From positions 16,456,667-16,520,666 of the forward strand of contig CM048842.1 of NCBI GenBank assembly GCA_026545765.1: a stretch of DNA of 64,000 nucleotides, read 5' to 3'. The position numbers and the translations under genes are program-made. The notes beneath the pieces were generated by a model. It made no database searches and was not told the origin of the DNA. It saw nothing but the letters and a program-made list of their open reading frames with translations. The stretch comes from Plantago major (lineage: Eukaryota; Streptophyta; Magnoliopsida; Lamiales; Plantaginaceae). Positions within the stretch are counted from its first letter, which is position 1. Every line of letters begins with the position of its first letter. Shown piece by piece: positions 1-11,199 of this stretch.

Positions 1-861
1 ACAGAAATGTCTGAACAAAAGTTGTAGCTTCTGAAGAAGAAGACAAACCTGCTACAGTACTATACTCAGATATCAATAGTTTGAATTTGATTTAAGCCTA
101 ACGGATACTATTCAAACGGCACTGTTATCTGTGAAAGAGTTGAAGTAAGATTTCATATCTAAGTTTCATTCTCTTGAACACTTACCATAGACTTGGGTCA
201 GTAGAGAATAAGATACCATACATTGCAAAGTGTATTAATTATACTTGATTCACAGAGCTATCTGAGTAACTGAACAAGTTATTAAAGAAGCTCACTGACA
301 ATTTACCTTAACCAACACCTTAAACGGCGTGGAGTACAGGAAGTACTTAGTTTGGGAAACTAAGGAATAACTCCAAGGTTATTAAGCAAAGGAAGTACTT
401 AGTTTGGGAAACTAAGGAACAGCTCAAAAGGTTTCTGAGTACAGGAAGTACTTGGTCAGGAAAGCCGGGAATAACTCAGGGGGAACACTTGGTTGGGAAC
501 CTAGTGCATTTAGGAATCAAGAAAAGATATCTGTAAGGTTACCTCATTTATCTTAGTGGATTCTAGGTCTGAAAAAGACCGAAGTGGATTAGTTGAAGGA
601 TTACGCCACCTTCAGATACCACTATAAAAAGACTTGTGTTATTTACTTTCTGCAGTTTATTACTTGTTTTACTTATATTGCAAAGTACTTACACTTATCT
701 TGCTGAACACGTGCACTTATCTCAGAAGTCTTCCGCTCTCTGAAATTAAGTATCAGATATCTTCACAGATATCTGAGAAATTGTGCTTATCGACAAAAGT
801 TTTAAAAGACTATTCACCCCCCCCCCTCTAGTCTTTTACTTTGCCGTTATCTGGACCAACA
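1..861 (+). repeat. A-family (SIRE-like Copia) LTR, right-hand part
   Basis: This stretch matches the right part of the LTRs at 22816-24424 and 42074-43680 and ends with the same CTGGACCAACA terminus. Its left end lies outside the window. No primer-binding site follows it; the next bases are pararetroviral, so it is either a 3' LTR or a solo LTR. It interrupts the caulimovirid fossil at 862. It carries the tandem hairpins (346-504) and the poly-C hairpin (804-837) typical of the family. Confidence 0.9.
346..504 (+). repeat. Tandem LTR-leader hairpins (copy 1)
   Basis: Four short inverted repeats lie in roughly 50-bp tandem units, at 346-364, 398-416, 451-469 and 488-504. The first two read CTTAGTTTGGGAAACTAAG, a perfect 8-bp stem with a GGG loop. 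The third is less well paired here than in the other copies. The array is shared with the LTRs at 23908, 43162 and 55467. Confidence 0.75.
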
Positions 862-1491
862 ATCTTTTCCTTCAGGGGAAAGATAATTATCCCACCAACC
901 TTTTAATTGTCCTGTAAAACCAGCGACAATCATTTTTGCAACATTTTTGTCAGTGTTACCATTTGTCTTACAAATTGTATAATAGATAAGCATTCTATGA
1001 ATCATATTATAAATTTGTCTATCAGCATAAGCATCTAAGTTCCATTCATAGATGTTTTTGCCATTATAGCTATTATTCAGGATATACTCTTGTTCCTCAT
1101 GTAAAGTATCTATAGTAGAAGGTCTCCTATAATAGTACATTCTCTGGGTGGGTCTATCAGCCCATTTTCCCAGCTTATTGATTTCATCATTGATTACTTG
1201 CTTGTAATCAGAATTTTCTTGTACAACATCATTTAAAGTTGTTACTTTCATATCTTTGAATTTTTCTGTTAAGAACTTTTCAAGTTCCTTCATAGACTTT
1301 AACTTAAAGTCTGTTGTTTCAGGAGGTGGTTGGATATTAGGACAGGCTGAATCCTTTTCCTTTTCCTTTTCTTTTAAAGGAAGATTAGGGTTAATGGATT
1401 TTAGTACCATTTCTACCCTTTCACTTAGGGAAGTCAAATGTTCTCCAAGGACATTTATAAACAGATTAGTATAATTCTGTTGTTCAATCAT
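862..1491 (-). pseudogene. Caulimovirid capsid-like region (fossil)
   Basis: The N-terminal half is acidic and lysine-rich with a possible coiled coil. The C-terminal half contains RMYYYRRPSTIDTLHEE and VAGFTGQLKGWWDNYL, a signature seen in capsid regions of petuvirus-like plant pararetroviruses and related retroelement gag proteins. The region is cut by the A-family LTR. Capsid subunits package the viral DNA in living relatives; here it is a remnant. The motif assignment is from memory of the family, not a database search. Confidence 0.7.
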
Positions 1492-1578
1492 TCTGTTTAT
1501 TTGTCTACAAGTTACTGGTAGAGTTTCATCTTCCAGTAATTTTGCAAATGCTAGAAAGCTATGATTTTCCTTTTGAAT

Positions 1579-1887
1579 TTAAAACAATTGTTGCGGAGGA
1601 TAGACTTGTTGTAAAAAATTTCCAGTTGAAAGTTCATAATTTCTTTGTAATACTGAAATATATTGTTCCACATATCTTGAAACAAACCAAGGAACAAACG
1701 GAATCATAGTATTATGTTTTCCGCAATCTTTATAAAATTCTTCTTGAATAGAAGTTTTTTCACTTTGAGAAAAGTTTGCAAAAAACCAATTTTTAAAAGG
1801 TTCCCACTTTGGTGAATTAAATTCATTCCTAGTCTTTTGCCTAGCCAACGAGCCAGGGCTAAAATCAATTGGGTGGTTTGAATCCAT
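1579..1887 (-). pseudogene. Caulimovirid polyprotein linker region (fossil)
   Basis: About 100 residues begin one base after the movement-protein region and precede the capsid-like part. The sequence is aromatic and charged, with stretches such as WEPFKNWFFANFSQ. I recognise no named domain. Position suggests the N-terminal part of the capsid polyprotein. Function unassigned. Confidence 0.5.
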
Positions 1888-2925
1888 TAATAACGAAATT
1901 CCATTTCTGAAGCAGTTATATCTGCTTCACTTGGAGTATAGTTAACTCCTTTAACAATATTATCACGATCTCTATTTATTCTAAGTTCATCTATATGATC
2001 TTCTTGTATGGTTTCTACAGATTTTTGCATTCTACTTTTCGCAGAGGTTGACATCCTAGAAGGAGTTTCAACCACATAGTCTATAGGAGATATGAAAGAT
2101 CTTAGGGATGAAGACTTACTAAGTCTTGAAGAAGATCCTATTAAATCGTTATTATTTTCAAACTGCATTTTTACCAAACCTTCAGGTGTTTGGACAACAT
2201 CTATTAAATTATTTTGAATAACAGGTTGTGAGGGCACAGCCTGTTGAATTGTCCAATTTTCTGGAAATTCTATTTCTTCCCATTTAATGGATCTTCGAGT
2301 AGTAATTTTAGATTTGCTAAAATTTGTTTCTATTAAAATAGTTTCATTTAAAGGTTTATCAACCCTTCGGCAATGTGGATTTAAAGTAAACAAAGGTTTA
2401 TAATAAATCCTATAACAGATACATATAGTTTCTATGCCAACAATATAATTATAACCATTAGTCTTAACATTTAATGTTAAGGAATCTAAAATATTAATAT
2501 CTGATAAAGATAATTGTAAATTCGGATAAACATCAAAATAAACTGGACCATGGGCCAAACTAGACTGTATATTCCTATTAAAGATTTTTTCCAGTCTAAG
2601 TTTCTACCATCTCTAAGAGCAGCTATAAAACTCTCAGGTAATCCTTCTAAGGTTAAAGGTTTAAAAGCAATTTGCACTAAACCTATATGGAGAAATTTGT
2701 AAAGGTTTTTGTAAACAGCTATATCTTTCTCACTAAATAATTTTATTACTAATTCATCATTATCTAGTGAGACAGATTCCTCAGTAGTTTTTACTACCTA
2801 TTTTAAACCCAATTTCTCAAAAGTTCCTAACTGGTAATAACCTTAGGTTCAATTCTAGGAATTGTCCATCTATTTAATAAGTCTAAATTTTGAGGGATAT
2901 CATATTCTTATCTAAACTATGTGCT
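1887..2925 (-). pseudogene. Caulimovirid movement-protein region (fossil)
   Basis: The conceptual protein carries motifs of the 30K-superfamily movement protein of plant pararetroviruses: a stretch like LPESFIAALRDGRNLDWKKS, then GPVYFDVYPNLQLSLSD, then a Lys/Arg-rich and Ser-rich tail. In living relatives this protein forms tubules at plasmodesmata and moves virions from cell to cell. Its place directly after the primer site agrees with petuvirus-like genomes. It is a broken fossil; the N-terminal boundary is approximate. Confidence 0.75.
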
Positions 2926-2935
2926 TACTGATAAC

Positions 2936-2950
2936 ATGGCTCTGATACAT
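2936..2950 (-). other. tRNA-Met primer-binding-site-like sequence of the caulimovirid
   Basis: The minus strand reads TGTATCAGAGCCATG, close to TGGTATCAGAGCC, the complement of the initiator tRNA-Met 3' end. In Caulimoviridae this site primes minus-strand DNA synthesis and marks position 1 of the genome. It lies just upstream of the movement-protein region, as expected. Confidence 0.65.
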
Positions 2951-2989
2951 ATATATATGTGTGTATATATATATACACATATACATATA

Positions 2990-3051
<62 letters not shown>
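2951..3051. repeat. (TA)n microsatellite with GT/AC interruptions
   Basis: A TA-dinucleotide tract of about 100 bp. The same tract sits at the matching place in the 3' LTR of element G (6802-6877), so it is part of G's LTR. It forms the boundary between the caulimovirid fossil and the LTR. Confidence 0.95.
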
Positions 3052-3056
<5 letters not shown>

Positions 3057-4025
3057 TAAGAGCCTTTTTGACAACATTCATTATTATTCTTCTCTTTTTT
3101 TTGCTTTTCGACCAAGAACCTTTCCAAAGCAATTACCTACCTATTATTGGAGATCATTGAACCGTTTATCTTGTAATCAGACGATTGACATTGATTGGGA
3201 GATTATCTACTTAGCTTTTCGCATCGATTCATTTCAGTTTTTCAATTCTACCTAGGGCTTGTGACAACGAAGGGTAAATTGTATCAATTCGTTCGAATCT
3301 TTGTTTCTTGCTTTGGATTAAGTTTGGAGCCTGTTTATATACAATATTGATTATGTCTTTGCATAATTTGAGTAGCTAAACACCCCGATTATGGGGTGGT
3401 AACTGATTCAATGCATGCTAGCTAGGGTTTATGTGATTCGAAGTGCATCGAGATTCGACTACTTGTGCTTTTTAGATCAATTACTATTTCAACTATCATG
3501 TTTGATGATATCTAAGACAAAATCACTGTTAGATTAGGCATTTAATCAATACTCCCAAATGTCTTTCGTCTGGCTTGATTTAATAGTTAGTTGCAAACGG
3601 TGATAGTAGGTTAGTAAAATTGATTGTAGCCTAGTGGAATTGTCGCCTCCACTTGTGCTATTTGTTTTTGAACTCAAGTCTGTGACAACTTGCGTAGTCA
3701 ATCCTGTGAATCACATATATCCTGCTAGCTATTGTTTCACGTTACCGCGCCATAATTCTCCTTAATCATATCATTGTCGTTTAGATAAATCTAGTTTCTA
3801 GTTAGATTGCATAAGTAGGTAGATAATATAGAACAAATTCGCTGCCGAAGCAAAAAACCCTTTTATTGCTTTCTTTACTGTAATTACTATTCATAAACAA
3901 GACTCAGCCTAGTTAAGTCCTTCGAGACCGACCTCGGGGTTAACTCCACTACACTACATGTTTTCGGAGTGTTGAGGATTAACTCTTGGCTTAAAACAAA
4001 TTCAGAACTTTGATTTGGCACATCA
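2951..4025 (+). repeat. Element G 5' LTR, right part
   Basis: It matches 6802-7849 from the (TA)n tract to the terminal CACATCA. The left third is absent at this place because the caulimovirid fossil abuts the (TA)n tract. Confidence 0.9.
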
Positions 4026-4029
4026 AGTT

Positions 4030-4050
4030 TTTGCCGCCGCTACCGGGGAC
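4030..4050 (+). other. Element G primer-binding site
   Basis: TTGCCGCCGCTACCGGGGAC lies a few bases after the LTR end. It resembles the TGGCGCCGTTGCCGGGGA primer site common in Athila elements. Confidence 0.7.
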
Positions 4051-4175
4051 TTAACTCCTTTGTTTAATTTACGAATTATAATTTACAGATGTATATATTA
4101 GTTAGTTTTTCTTTTCTTTTTTAGTTTAGTTTGTTTTGCGGAACTACTTGGGTTTCTTTGTGTGTGTAGAAAATT

Positions 4176-4826
4176 ATGTATCTCTTGATTTGCTATAGAT
4201 GTGGGATGGATGGTCATGTTGCAGCAAACTGCATAGAGTACGAACATATTCGAGATTTTCAATTGGAACCTGGAGAGAGGATCAGTCATGCATGGTATAG
4301 ATTTCAAGATCTGCGGGAGGCGCATCCGAACCATGGTATGGCACTATATACACTGATGTGGATTTTCTACAAAAATCTAACTAGCAAAGGCCAAGGGATG
4401 GTGGATAAAACCGCAGGAGGGTCGATCTGGGATTTGACGCCTACGGAATTAGAGGAAACGATCCGAAGCCTGGTTTGCGGCATCAATTCTTCTGAAATCG
4501 AACGGATATGCAACGAGCTACTAGCTTGTTGTGCACGAGAAGATGCTGAAGAGATGGCAGGAGATGAGCCCACTACCACCACCTCTACTGCAATTGAAGA
4601 AGAAAATCCAGTCACAGTTGAAGGAGTTTGCGAGAGTTTAGACAATCAGTTGGTCATGGAGGAGGAGACGTCCACCGATGTGATAGACGAAGAGACTAAA
4701 CCACCCGTTTCTGACTATTTGGAGATGGAGCAGACACCTGATACCACCCAGATGACACCATCAGATTTACAATCCATTCCCCCATCTTCCAGTGATCTGT
4801 ACATACTAGCCCCAGCGTGCATATGA
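4176..4826 (+). CDS. Gag-like protein of element G with N-terminal zinc knuckle
   Basis: An uninterrupted 216-residue ORF. Residues 6-19 form a perfect CX2CX4HX4C zinc knuckle (CYRCGMDGHVAANC). Residues about 30-105 resemble the retrotransposon Gag capsid domain of Athila elements: W-RF-DL, then HPNHG, then FYKNL, then D-AGGS, then a helix ending in the TELEETIRSL region. The C-terminal half is acidic and Thr/Ser/Glu-rich and looks disordered. The knuckle normally follows the capsid domain, so its N-terminal place is odd. The start is the first ATG of the open frame, about 125 bp after the primer site. It may bind RNA and assemble particles, possibly using polymerase from a partner element. 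The part looks whole; whether it is expressed is unknown. Confidence 0.65.
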   Translation: MYLLICYRCGMDGHVAANCIEYEHIRDFQLEPGERISHAWYRFQDLREAHPNHGMALYTLMWIFYKNLTSKGQGMVDKTAGGSIWDLTPTELEETIRSLVCGINSSEIERICNELLACCAREDAEEMAGDEPTTTTSTAIEEENPVTVEGVCESLDNQLVMEEETSTDVIDEETKPPVSDYLEMEQTPDTTQMTPSDLQSIPPSSSDLYILAPACI

Positions 4827-6354
4827 GATTGGCCAGGAAGTTTCGACCCATTTTGTCATTTTTACTTTCCCCCCTGATTCCCCTAGTTTTATTTTATTTT
4901 TTTATTTTGATTTATTTTATCTTAGTTTGCAGGGAATCATGGAAAACAGGAGAAGAGGAGCTAAGGATGGCTCCCAAATCGCTGAACTAGGCGGGAAGGA
5001 TGCAAGGGATTCGTTCCCGTTCGATAATGGATAGCAGCAGCCATACGTTTCAGGGAAGTACATTTTTAGCTTTCTTTCTTTCTAGCCTATTCTCTGGGGA
5101 CCATCTCTAGTCTAGGTTTGGGGAGGGAGGTAGCTTTCATGTACTTACCCATATATGTGTCTGTGTTGTGTCTTTTTATCCTTTTTGTGTGTCTTTTTCT
5201 CGTTTTCATGATTTTCTCTTGTGTAAGTCTGACTCCCAAGTCGAGCGTCTATTGCATGTACTAAACCTGTTTAATGCTTGAGTTTTGATTGATCTCTGAT
5301 TACTAGCAGTTGGCATGTATAAATTCGTTAAGTTCGTTTCTGTTGTAAATAGAAAGTTTGTTCTAATTCTGTAGTCCAAAAGCCTGTGAGTAAACCGTAG
5401 CCGATGAAAAAATATTGTACCGACGCCTGTGTGATTTAATTCGGGAAGTACAAACTCCGTTGTTTGTGCCTCATCATTCTGATGTGTACTCTATATAAGT
5501 TATGTATGACGAACGGCATGTTTCCCATTCTTATTTGCTTATGCCAAACCCGTTCCAAGAACATGTTTGGGGAAGAGGTTTATGCGTATTGTATGTGTTG
5601 ATAAAGACTATGATGTTCAGGTTTTTCGTTCTCTCAAAAAATAAAATAAGTCTCGGAGTGGATCTATGGTACTAGTTACCACCGTTAGTCGTGTTGGGAA
5701 CGTTTCAAATACTACCTACACACCGGCGTGGCCCTAAAAGCCATATGTCCGTGAAGGTTGATGGCGTGTATACCAAACCAGCACACACAAAAGTGCGGAC
5801 TTTCGGTAAAACAGACACTACCAAAACATTGAGACAGAAAAAAGATATAAGCATATGGGTTATATATAAGACTGCAACAAAGTAGTATGCAAAAAAAGAA
5901 AAATTGGAAAAAGAGAGAACGATTGCTTTTCTACAAGTCTACTGCTGATTGTGTTTAGAGCTGTGATAAAAGTCCCTTCTGACTTAATTGATTTAGTGCA
6001 TTGCATGAGGTATTTGAGGCATCTTTTAGACGCAAGTCACCTTCCTTTTCTCCTTATATTCTTGAGTGATTACCCCTACTGGACACTTCCAGGAGTGTGA
6101 GAGATTAGTTGCATAGGATCCACTTGTGAGGGACTACCGTTTTAGACTTAGGTTCTATTTTCTTTGGAAACTAACTTTTTGGATTTGTGCATGTGTTTCT
6201 GTAAACGTCAGTTTGATTTCAATCTTCTTGCATTATTTGGGTTTAATACTTGCAATCGTAGACTCGGTAGCTTAGGAGCTAGACTTCATCTGTGTGTCTT
6301 CGTGTTTTTTGTTTTTTCTAAGATTTTTAGAGAGTCTGTTGCTTGAGGACAAGC
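4827..6354 (+). other. Element G non-coding internal region
   Basis: No convincing coding sequence. It is T-rich, with short ORFs only. Positions 5689-5808 are strikingly like the minus strand of Copia element C at 33826-33943 (see findings). Confidence 0.7.
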
Positions 6355-6375
6355 AAGGGTTCGGTTTGGGGAGTT
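6355..6375 (+). other. Element G polypurine tract
   Basis: Purine-rich GGTTTGGGGAGTT directly precedes the 3' LTR, the usual site where plus-strand synthesis is primed. The preceding GAGGACAAGCAAGG is typical for Athila-like elements. Confidence 0.75.
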
Positions 6376-6794
6376 TGATGAGTCCATTTTACATCATCTC
6401 ATTTGGTCTTTTTTACCATCTTATTGCCATTCTCAAGTATAGTTTTTATGTGCTTTATTGGTATTTTGTTACGTTTTCATGTTTTGTGTATTTTGTAGGT
6501 ATTTGGCTAAACCGCGCTAATTGAAAGCAAAATGGTGCGTTTTATATGCATCTACAAGATATGGAGTTCCAATGCCTCGGATGGATGCTAGAAGTAGAGC
6601 GGGAAGGCCAAAATATCAAGAATTGGAGTCGAAAGGAGTCAAAAGGGCAAAACTGTCATCCCAGAAGAATCAAGGCGCCACTTATTAAATCAAGGCGTCA
6701 AGAACTCTCTACATCTGGCGAGAAATCTGGCGATGCAGTTTGATAATCAAGACGCCTTGATTTGTTTCGCCATATTCTCCGATTTTTCCCGATC

Positions 6795-6880
<86 letters not shown>

Positions 6881-7849
6881 TAAGAGCCTTTTTGACAACA
6901 TTCATTATTATTCTTCTTTTCTTTTTGCTTTTCGACCTAGAACCTTTCCAAGGCAATTACCTACCTTTATTGGAGGTAATTGAACTGTTTATCTTGTAAT
7001 CCGACGATTAACATTGATTAGGAGATTATCCACTTAGCTTTTCGCATCGATTCGTTTCAGTTCTTCAATTCTACCTAGGGCTTGTGACAACGAAGGGTAA
7101 ATTGTATCAATTCGTTCAAATTTTTGTTTCTTGCTTTGGATTATTTTTGGAGCCTATTTATATACAATATTGATTATGTCTTTGCATAATTTGAGTAGCT
7201 AAACACCCCGATTATGGGATGGTGACTGATTCGATGCATGCTAGCAAGGTTTTATGTGATTCTAAGTGCATCGGGATTCGACTACTTGTGCTTTTTAGAT
7301 CAATTACTATTTCTGCTATCATGTTTGATGATCTCCTAGACAAAATCACTGTTAGATTAGGCATTTAATCAATACACCCAAATGTCTTTCGTCTTGCTTG
7401 ATTTAATAGTTAGTTGCAAACGGTGATAGTAGGTTAGTAAAATTGATTCTAGCCTAGTGGAATTGTCACCTCCACTAGTGCTATTCGTTTTTGAACTCAA
7501 GTCTGTGACAACTTGCGTAGTCAATCCTATGAATCACATATATCCTGCTAGCTAGCTTGTTTCACGTTACCGCTCCATAATTCTCCTTAATCATATCATT
7601 GTCATTTAGATAAATCTGTTTTCTAGTTATATTGCATAAGTAGGTAGATGATATAGAACAAATTCGCTGCCGAAGCAAAAACCCTTTTACTGCTTTCTTT
7701 ACTGTAATTACTATTCATAAACAAGACTCAGCCTAGTTAAGTCCTTCGAGACTGACCTCGGGGTTAAATCCACTACACTACAGGTTTTCGTAGTGTTGAG
7801 GATTAACTCTTGGCTGAAAACAAATTCAGAACTTTGATTTGACACATCA
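6376..7849 (+). repeat. Element G 3' LTR
   Basis: About 1474 bp, beginning TGATGAGTCC and ending GACACATCA. It includes a (TA)n tract at 6802-6877. It is followed directly by B1 gag sequence. Confidence 0.9.
6802..6877. repeat. (TA)n microsatellite in G 3' LTR
   Basis: A pure TA tract of about 75 bp at the same LTR position as 2951-3051. Confidence 0.95.
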
Positions 7850-9220
7850 TTCCGCAACAGATACCTCCACGAGCCAGAGATCATGTAGCGGAAACCATTT
7901 ACCTGGTCCATGTGGATGAACTCCCAGCGGATGTAGCAATCCATCCAAGGACGGGAGAGATGATGAATGCGGAAGAAATCTATGCTCAACAAAAGGCCTT
8001 GGAAACTCAGATTCTCCATCTCGGACGTTTGGTGAAAGATCATGAGCAGATAACTACTAGTGAACCAAACTCCTTATGTGATGATATCATGAAAGAAAAG
8101 GAAAGAAACAAGAATTTGGATCAAGTGATTCCGAACTTGGAGTACTACTACGGAGACACTTGTCCTGTGGGCCACTGGACAAGGTACAACAACAAGATGG
8201 ACTCCAAAGGGATGAGTGATAATATGAAGGCTCTCACCTTCTCATCCACTCTCTTTGGAATAGCCATGGATCGGTACACTGCGTTGCCAAACAAGTCAGT
8301 AAAGTCCTATGCGGACCTCTCTTCCAAGTTCCTGGGAAGATTTGGAAAGTCGAAAAGAAAGAAATGGACTGTGGATCACCTAGCGGAAGTTATACAAAAA
8401 GAACAGGAGGATCTTAGGACTTTCCTAGATCATTTCAATGCGGAGGTCCTCCGAGTTGAGTCCCACAATATTAAAGAACGGGTCCGTCACCTGTATGCTA
8501 ATACTTACAACGGAGAACTCTGAAGGAAACTCTCTAGCCAGGAAGTAAAGATGAAAATCATATAGATGATATTTGTGAGTAGGTGATGTACGGAGAAGAG
8601 TACAGAAGAAACGTTCCAGTGAGAGTTGGATCCAAGAAAGGGAAGGAGCCAATAAAGCAAGAGCAACGCCACGGAAGGTTCGATCCGAGGAAGGAATACA
8701 AAGATAAAGGTTTCAACAGGGAAAGGAGTACGCCAAGAAGGTATTCGGGTTATACCCGTCTCAATAGGCCGAGATCCGACATCTTGGCCACCATTATTGA
8801 GAAAAAATTGGATGTTCAATGGCCAAAGCCATCTCGCCATCATCGGAAGAACAAGAGTGCAAAAGGGTATTGCAAATTTCATAAGAGCTCTGGTCATGAG
8901 ATGGACGATTCCATTCAACTGAAAATCGAGGTTGAGCATTTAACAAGAGGAGGAAATTTGAAGGAGCACGTCTATACGGACGAACCTTCTAGGCATGATA
9001 GAACGGAACCGAGAAGGGAAGACAGAGCAGCGGAGCCGCAACCCCGTCCGCTATCACTACCCCCTCCGCCGATCAATCATCCGTCTTGGATAGATCATCA
9101 CCAGTACGAGCACGATGATGATATTGAAATGGAGAATCGTCCATATAGTGGAGTGATCAACACCATAGCAGGGGGTCCAGCCGGAGGCGATAGTAGGAAT
9201 GCAAGGGAATGGACAGCCTA
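7850..9220 (+). pseudogene. B1 gag region (fossil)
   Basis: It contains the retrotransposon Gag domain (motifs YYGDTCPVGHWTRY and FSSTLFGIAMDRY) and a Tat-type knuckle (CKFHKSSGHEMDDS) near 8870. It parallels B2 gag at 17506-18960 closely. The N-terminal part is separated by element G. Gag forms the particle that houses reverse transcription. Broken. Confidence 0.85.
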
Positions 9221-9249
9221 GAATCTGCGGAACAATGATAGATCCTACG

Positions 9250-9790
9250 CTGCTTCGGTGATCTGGGGGACTAACACTATCTCCTTCGATGATAGTGAGA
9301 TTCCCCTTCCTACGGCAGGAGGCAAGGACCTGGATGTTCCACTGGTGGTTTCCTTAACCATAACCATCTATCGAGTAAACAAGATCCTAGTAGACACAGG
9401 GAGTTCCTCGAACATCATTGCCAAAAGAACGATCGATCAGATGAATTTCGGAAGAATTCAATATGAAAGAGTTAATACCTCCATATTAGGATTTGGAGGA
9501 GGTATTGTCCGTCCTTTAGGAAGCATCATGCTTCATGTGTCGTTGGGTACACATCCCGCGAGAGTGACACAGCCAGTCCGTTTCATAATGGTAAATCGAA
9601 CCTTCGATTATAACGCCATTTTTGGTCGTCCAGGGCTCAATTAGTTCCGAGCTATATCTTCTACCCTCCACAACCAAATGAAGTTTCCAACTCCCTACGG
9701 AATTGGAGAAGAAGTGGGAAACATCCGAGAAGCTTGGGAGTGTTACATCATGTCTACTAGGAGAGCATCTGCTCCTATATTAGCAGTCTC
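9250..9790 (+). pseudogene. B1 protease region (fossil)
   Basis: A retropepsin-like aspartic protease with ILVDTGSSSNIIAKR as the catalytic DTG motif and FDYNAIFGRPGLN as the C-terminal ILGRP-type motif. It matches B2 at 19030-19470. It would cleave the Gag-Pol polyprotein in a living element. Broken. Confidence 0.85.
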
Positions 9791-10059
9791 TTTAACTTCC
9801 GATCCGCAGGTTGTCCTCCCTCCGAAGAAAGAAAATTCCAACATTGGAGTAAGGAGTCAGAAGGACAAGTTTCCCAAAACCGCACGGATCGAACCTCAGG
9901 AAACTCTCAAGGATGTTGAACTTGTCATTGGAAGCCCGGATAAGAAGACTAAAATCGGAACAGAGATGAGTGCAGAAGTGGAAATGAAGCTCATCGCTTG
10001 TCTCCGAGACAATAGAGATTTCTTCGCCTGGAGCACTGACGATCTCAAGGGAATAGATC

Positions 10060-10960
10060 CGAGGGTCGTTGTTCGTCTGAACATGGATCCATCAATCAAG
10101 TATATCCGCCAGAAAAGAAAAGACTTTGGTCCAATCGAGGATGCAATCATAGTTGCGGAAGTTGACCGGCTCATGAAGGTCGGACATATTGAAGAAGTTT
10201 GTTATTCCGATTAGGTTTGCAATGTGTCCTAGTTGAGAAATCACCGGGTAAATGGCAGATGTGCAATGATTTCACAAGGCTGAATAAGTTTTGCCCAAAG
10301 GATCCATACCCGTTACCACGGATTGACCAATTGGTTGACTCTACAGCCGGATGTGCGTTACTGAGTTTTATGGACACATATCAGGGATTTTACCAGATTC
10401 GGATGGCCAAGGACGATATTAAGAAAACAGCTTTCTTTGCTGCGGGAGGGGTGTATTGCTTTAAAGTGATGCCCTTCGGACTGAAAAATACAGGAGCTAC
10501 TTACCAATGGCTAGTAAATCAAATGTTCAAAGAGGAAATTGGCAAAACCATGGAGGTGTACATGGATGATATGCTCGTTAAAAGCAAAACCGAGGAACAG
10601 CATATAGAGCACTTGAACAAATGCTTTGCTATCCTTAGGAAGTACGGAATGAAGCTCAATCCGGAAAAGTGCACCTTCGGAGTCAAAGGCGGGAAGTTCC
10701 TAGGTTATATGGTCACGGAAAGGGGGATAAGTGCTAATCCCGAGAAGATAAAAGCCATCCTAGATCTTCCCCAACCAAAGAACATCAACGAGGTCCATGG
10801 AAAGCCCGACCAATCCGGACGACTCTTTAAGTGGGCAATTGAGTTGAGCGAATACAACATTAGATATCAGGCTCTGACAGCCAAGAAAGCTCACATTATT
10901 GCTGACTTCCTAGCGGAGTACCCTGAAGCAGAGTCAGCGAAAGTCACGGATAAGTAGGCA
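10060..10960 (+). pseudogene. B1 reverse transcriptase and partial RNase H (fossil)
   Basis: RT motifs recognised: KWQMCNDFTRLNK, FMDTYQGFYQIRM, MPFGLKNTGATYQ and the catalytic VYMDDMLVKS near 10556. The tail KPDQSGRLFKWAIELSEY belongs to the RNase H end. The region is shorter than its B2 counterpart (19950-21316). Broken. Confidence 0.9.
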
Positions 10961-11199
10961 TTCGAGTGCATGATCACCAGGCAGATCAAACATAAGTCAG
11001 TTCCGCCAAAAATCAACCCGGATAACTTTGACGATGCTCAATTCATCAATCAATCTCGGACTCTATCATGGGAGGAAACTCGGGTCAACCACATGTTCCT
11101 CCTTGATAATATGTCAAACGAATCGAAAACTGATAACTCCGACCAGGATACTCAAAAAGAGGAAGAACAAAGGTTAAAAATTCAGGGGCCCGTAAGAGA

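Larger units (their letters stand above)
862..2950 (-). mobile_element. Endogenous caulimovirid (plant pararetrovirus) fragment
   Basis: A minus-strand fossil with the order primer site, movement protein, capsid region, which is the gene order of petuvirus/florendovirus-like Caulimoviridae. The 5' end is a tRNA-Met primer-site-like sequence at 2936-2950, immediately beside a (TA)n tract. The rest of the genome is cut off by the LTR at 1-861, so protease, RT and RNase H are not seen. It is broken, with several breaks. The placement in Caulimoviridae is from recognised protein motifs; the genus is inferred. Confidence 0.8.
2951..7849 (+). mobile_element. Element G: small Athila-like Ty3/gypsy element
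   Basis: It consists of an LTR remnant (2951-4025), an internal region of about 2.35 kb with one gag-like ORF, and a complete-looking 3' LTR (6376-7849, TGATGAGT...ACATCA). The primer site resembles the Athila type. There is no protease, RT or integrase, so it looks non-autonomous. It interrupts the gag region of B1: sequence from 7850 continues the gag seen intact in B2 near 17550. The left part of its 5' LTR should lie left of the pararetroviral insertion, outside the window. The two LTRs look about 93-95% alike by eye. Confidence 0.8.

Noticed and set aside
634-831. A short hydrophobic ORF (MCYLLSAVYYLFYLYCK...) repeated in the four A-family LTRs
   Set aside because: It lies wholly inside the LTR and runs into the poly-C hairpin. 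In element E the frame differs. Its repetition follows from LTR repetition, not from coding selection.
2936-2950. tRNA-Met-like sequence as a tRNA gene
   Set aside because: Only the 3' acceptor complement is present and its place before the movement-protein region marks a primer site. The same applies to 24427, 38454, 55945 and 62606.
2912-3160. ORFs made of alternating Ile and Tyr in (TA)n tracts, also at 6733-6999
   Set aside because: Simple-sequence translation of a TA microsatellite.
5691-5885. 64-residue ORF in G as a gene
   Set aside because: No domain seen and the matching segment in C is read in a different frame, so the shared sequence is probably not protein-coding.
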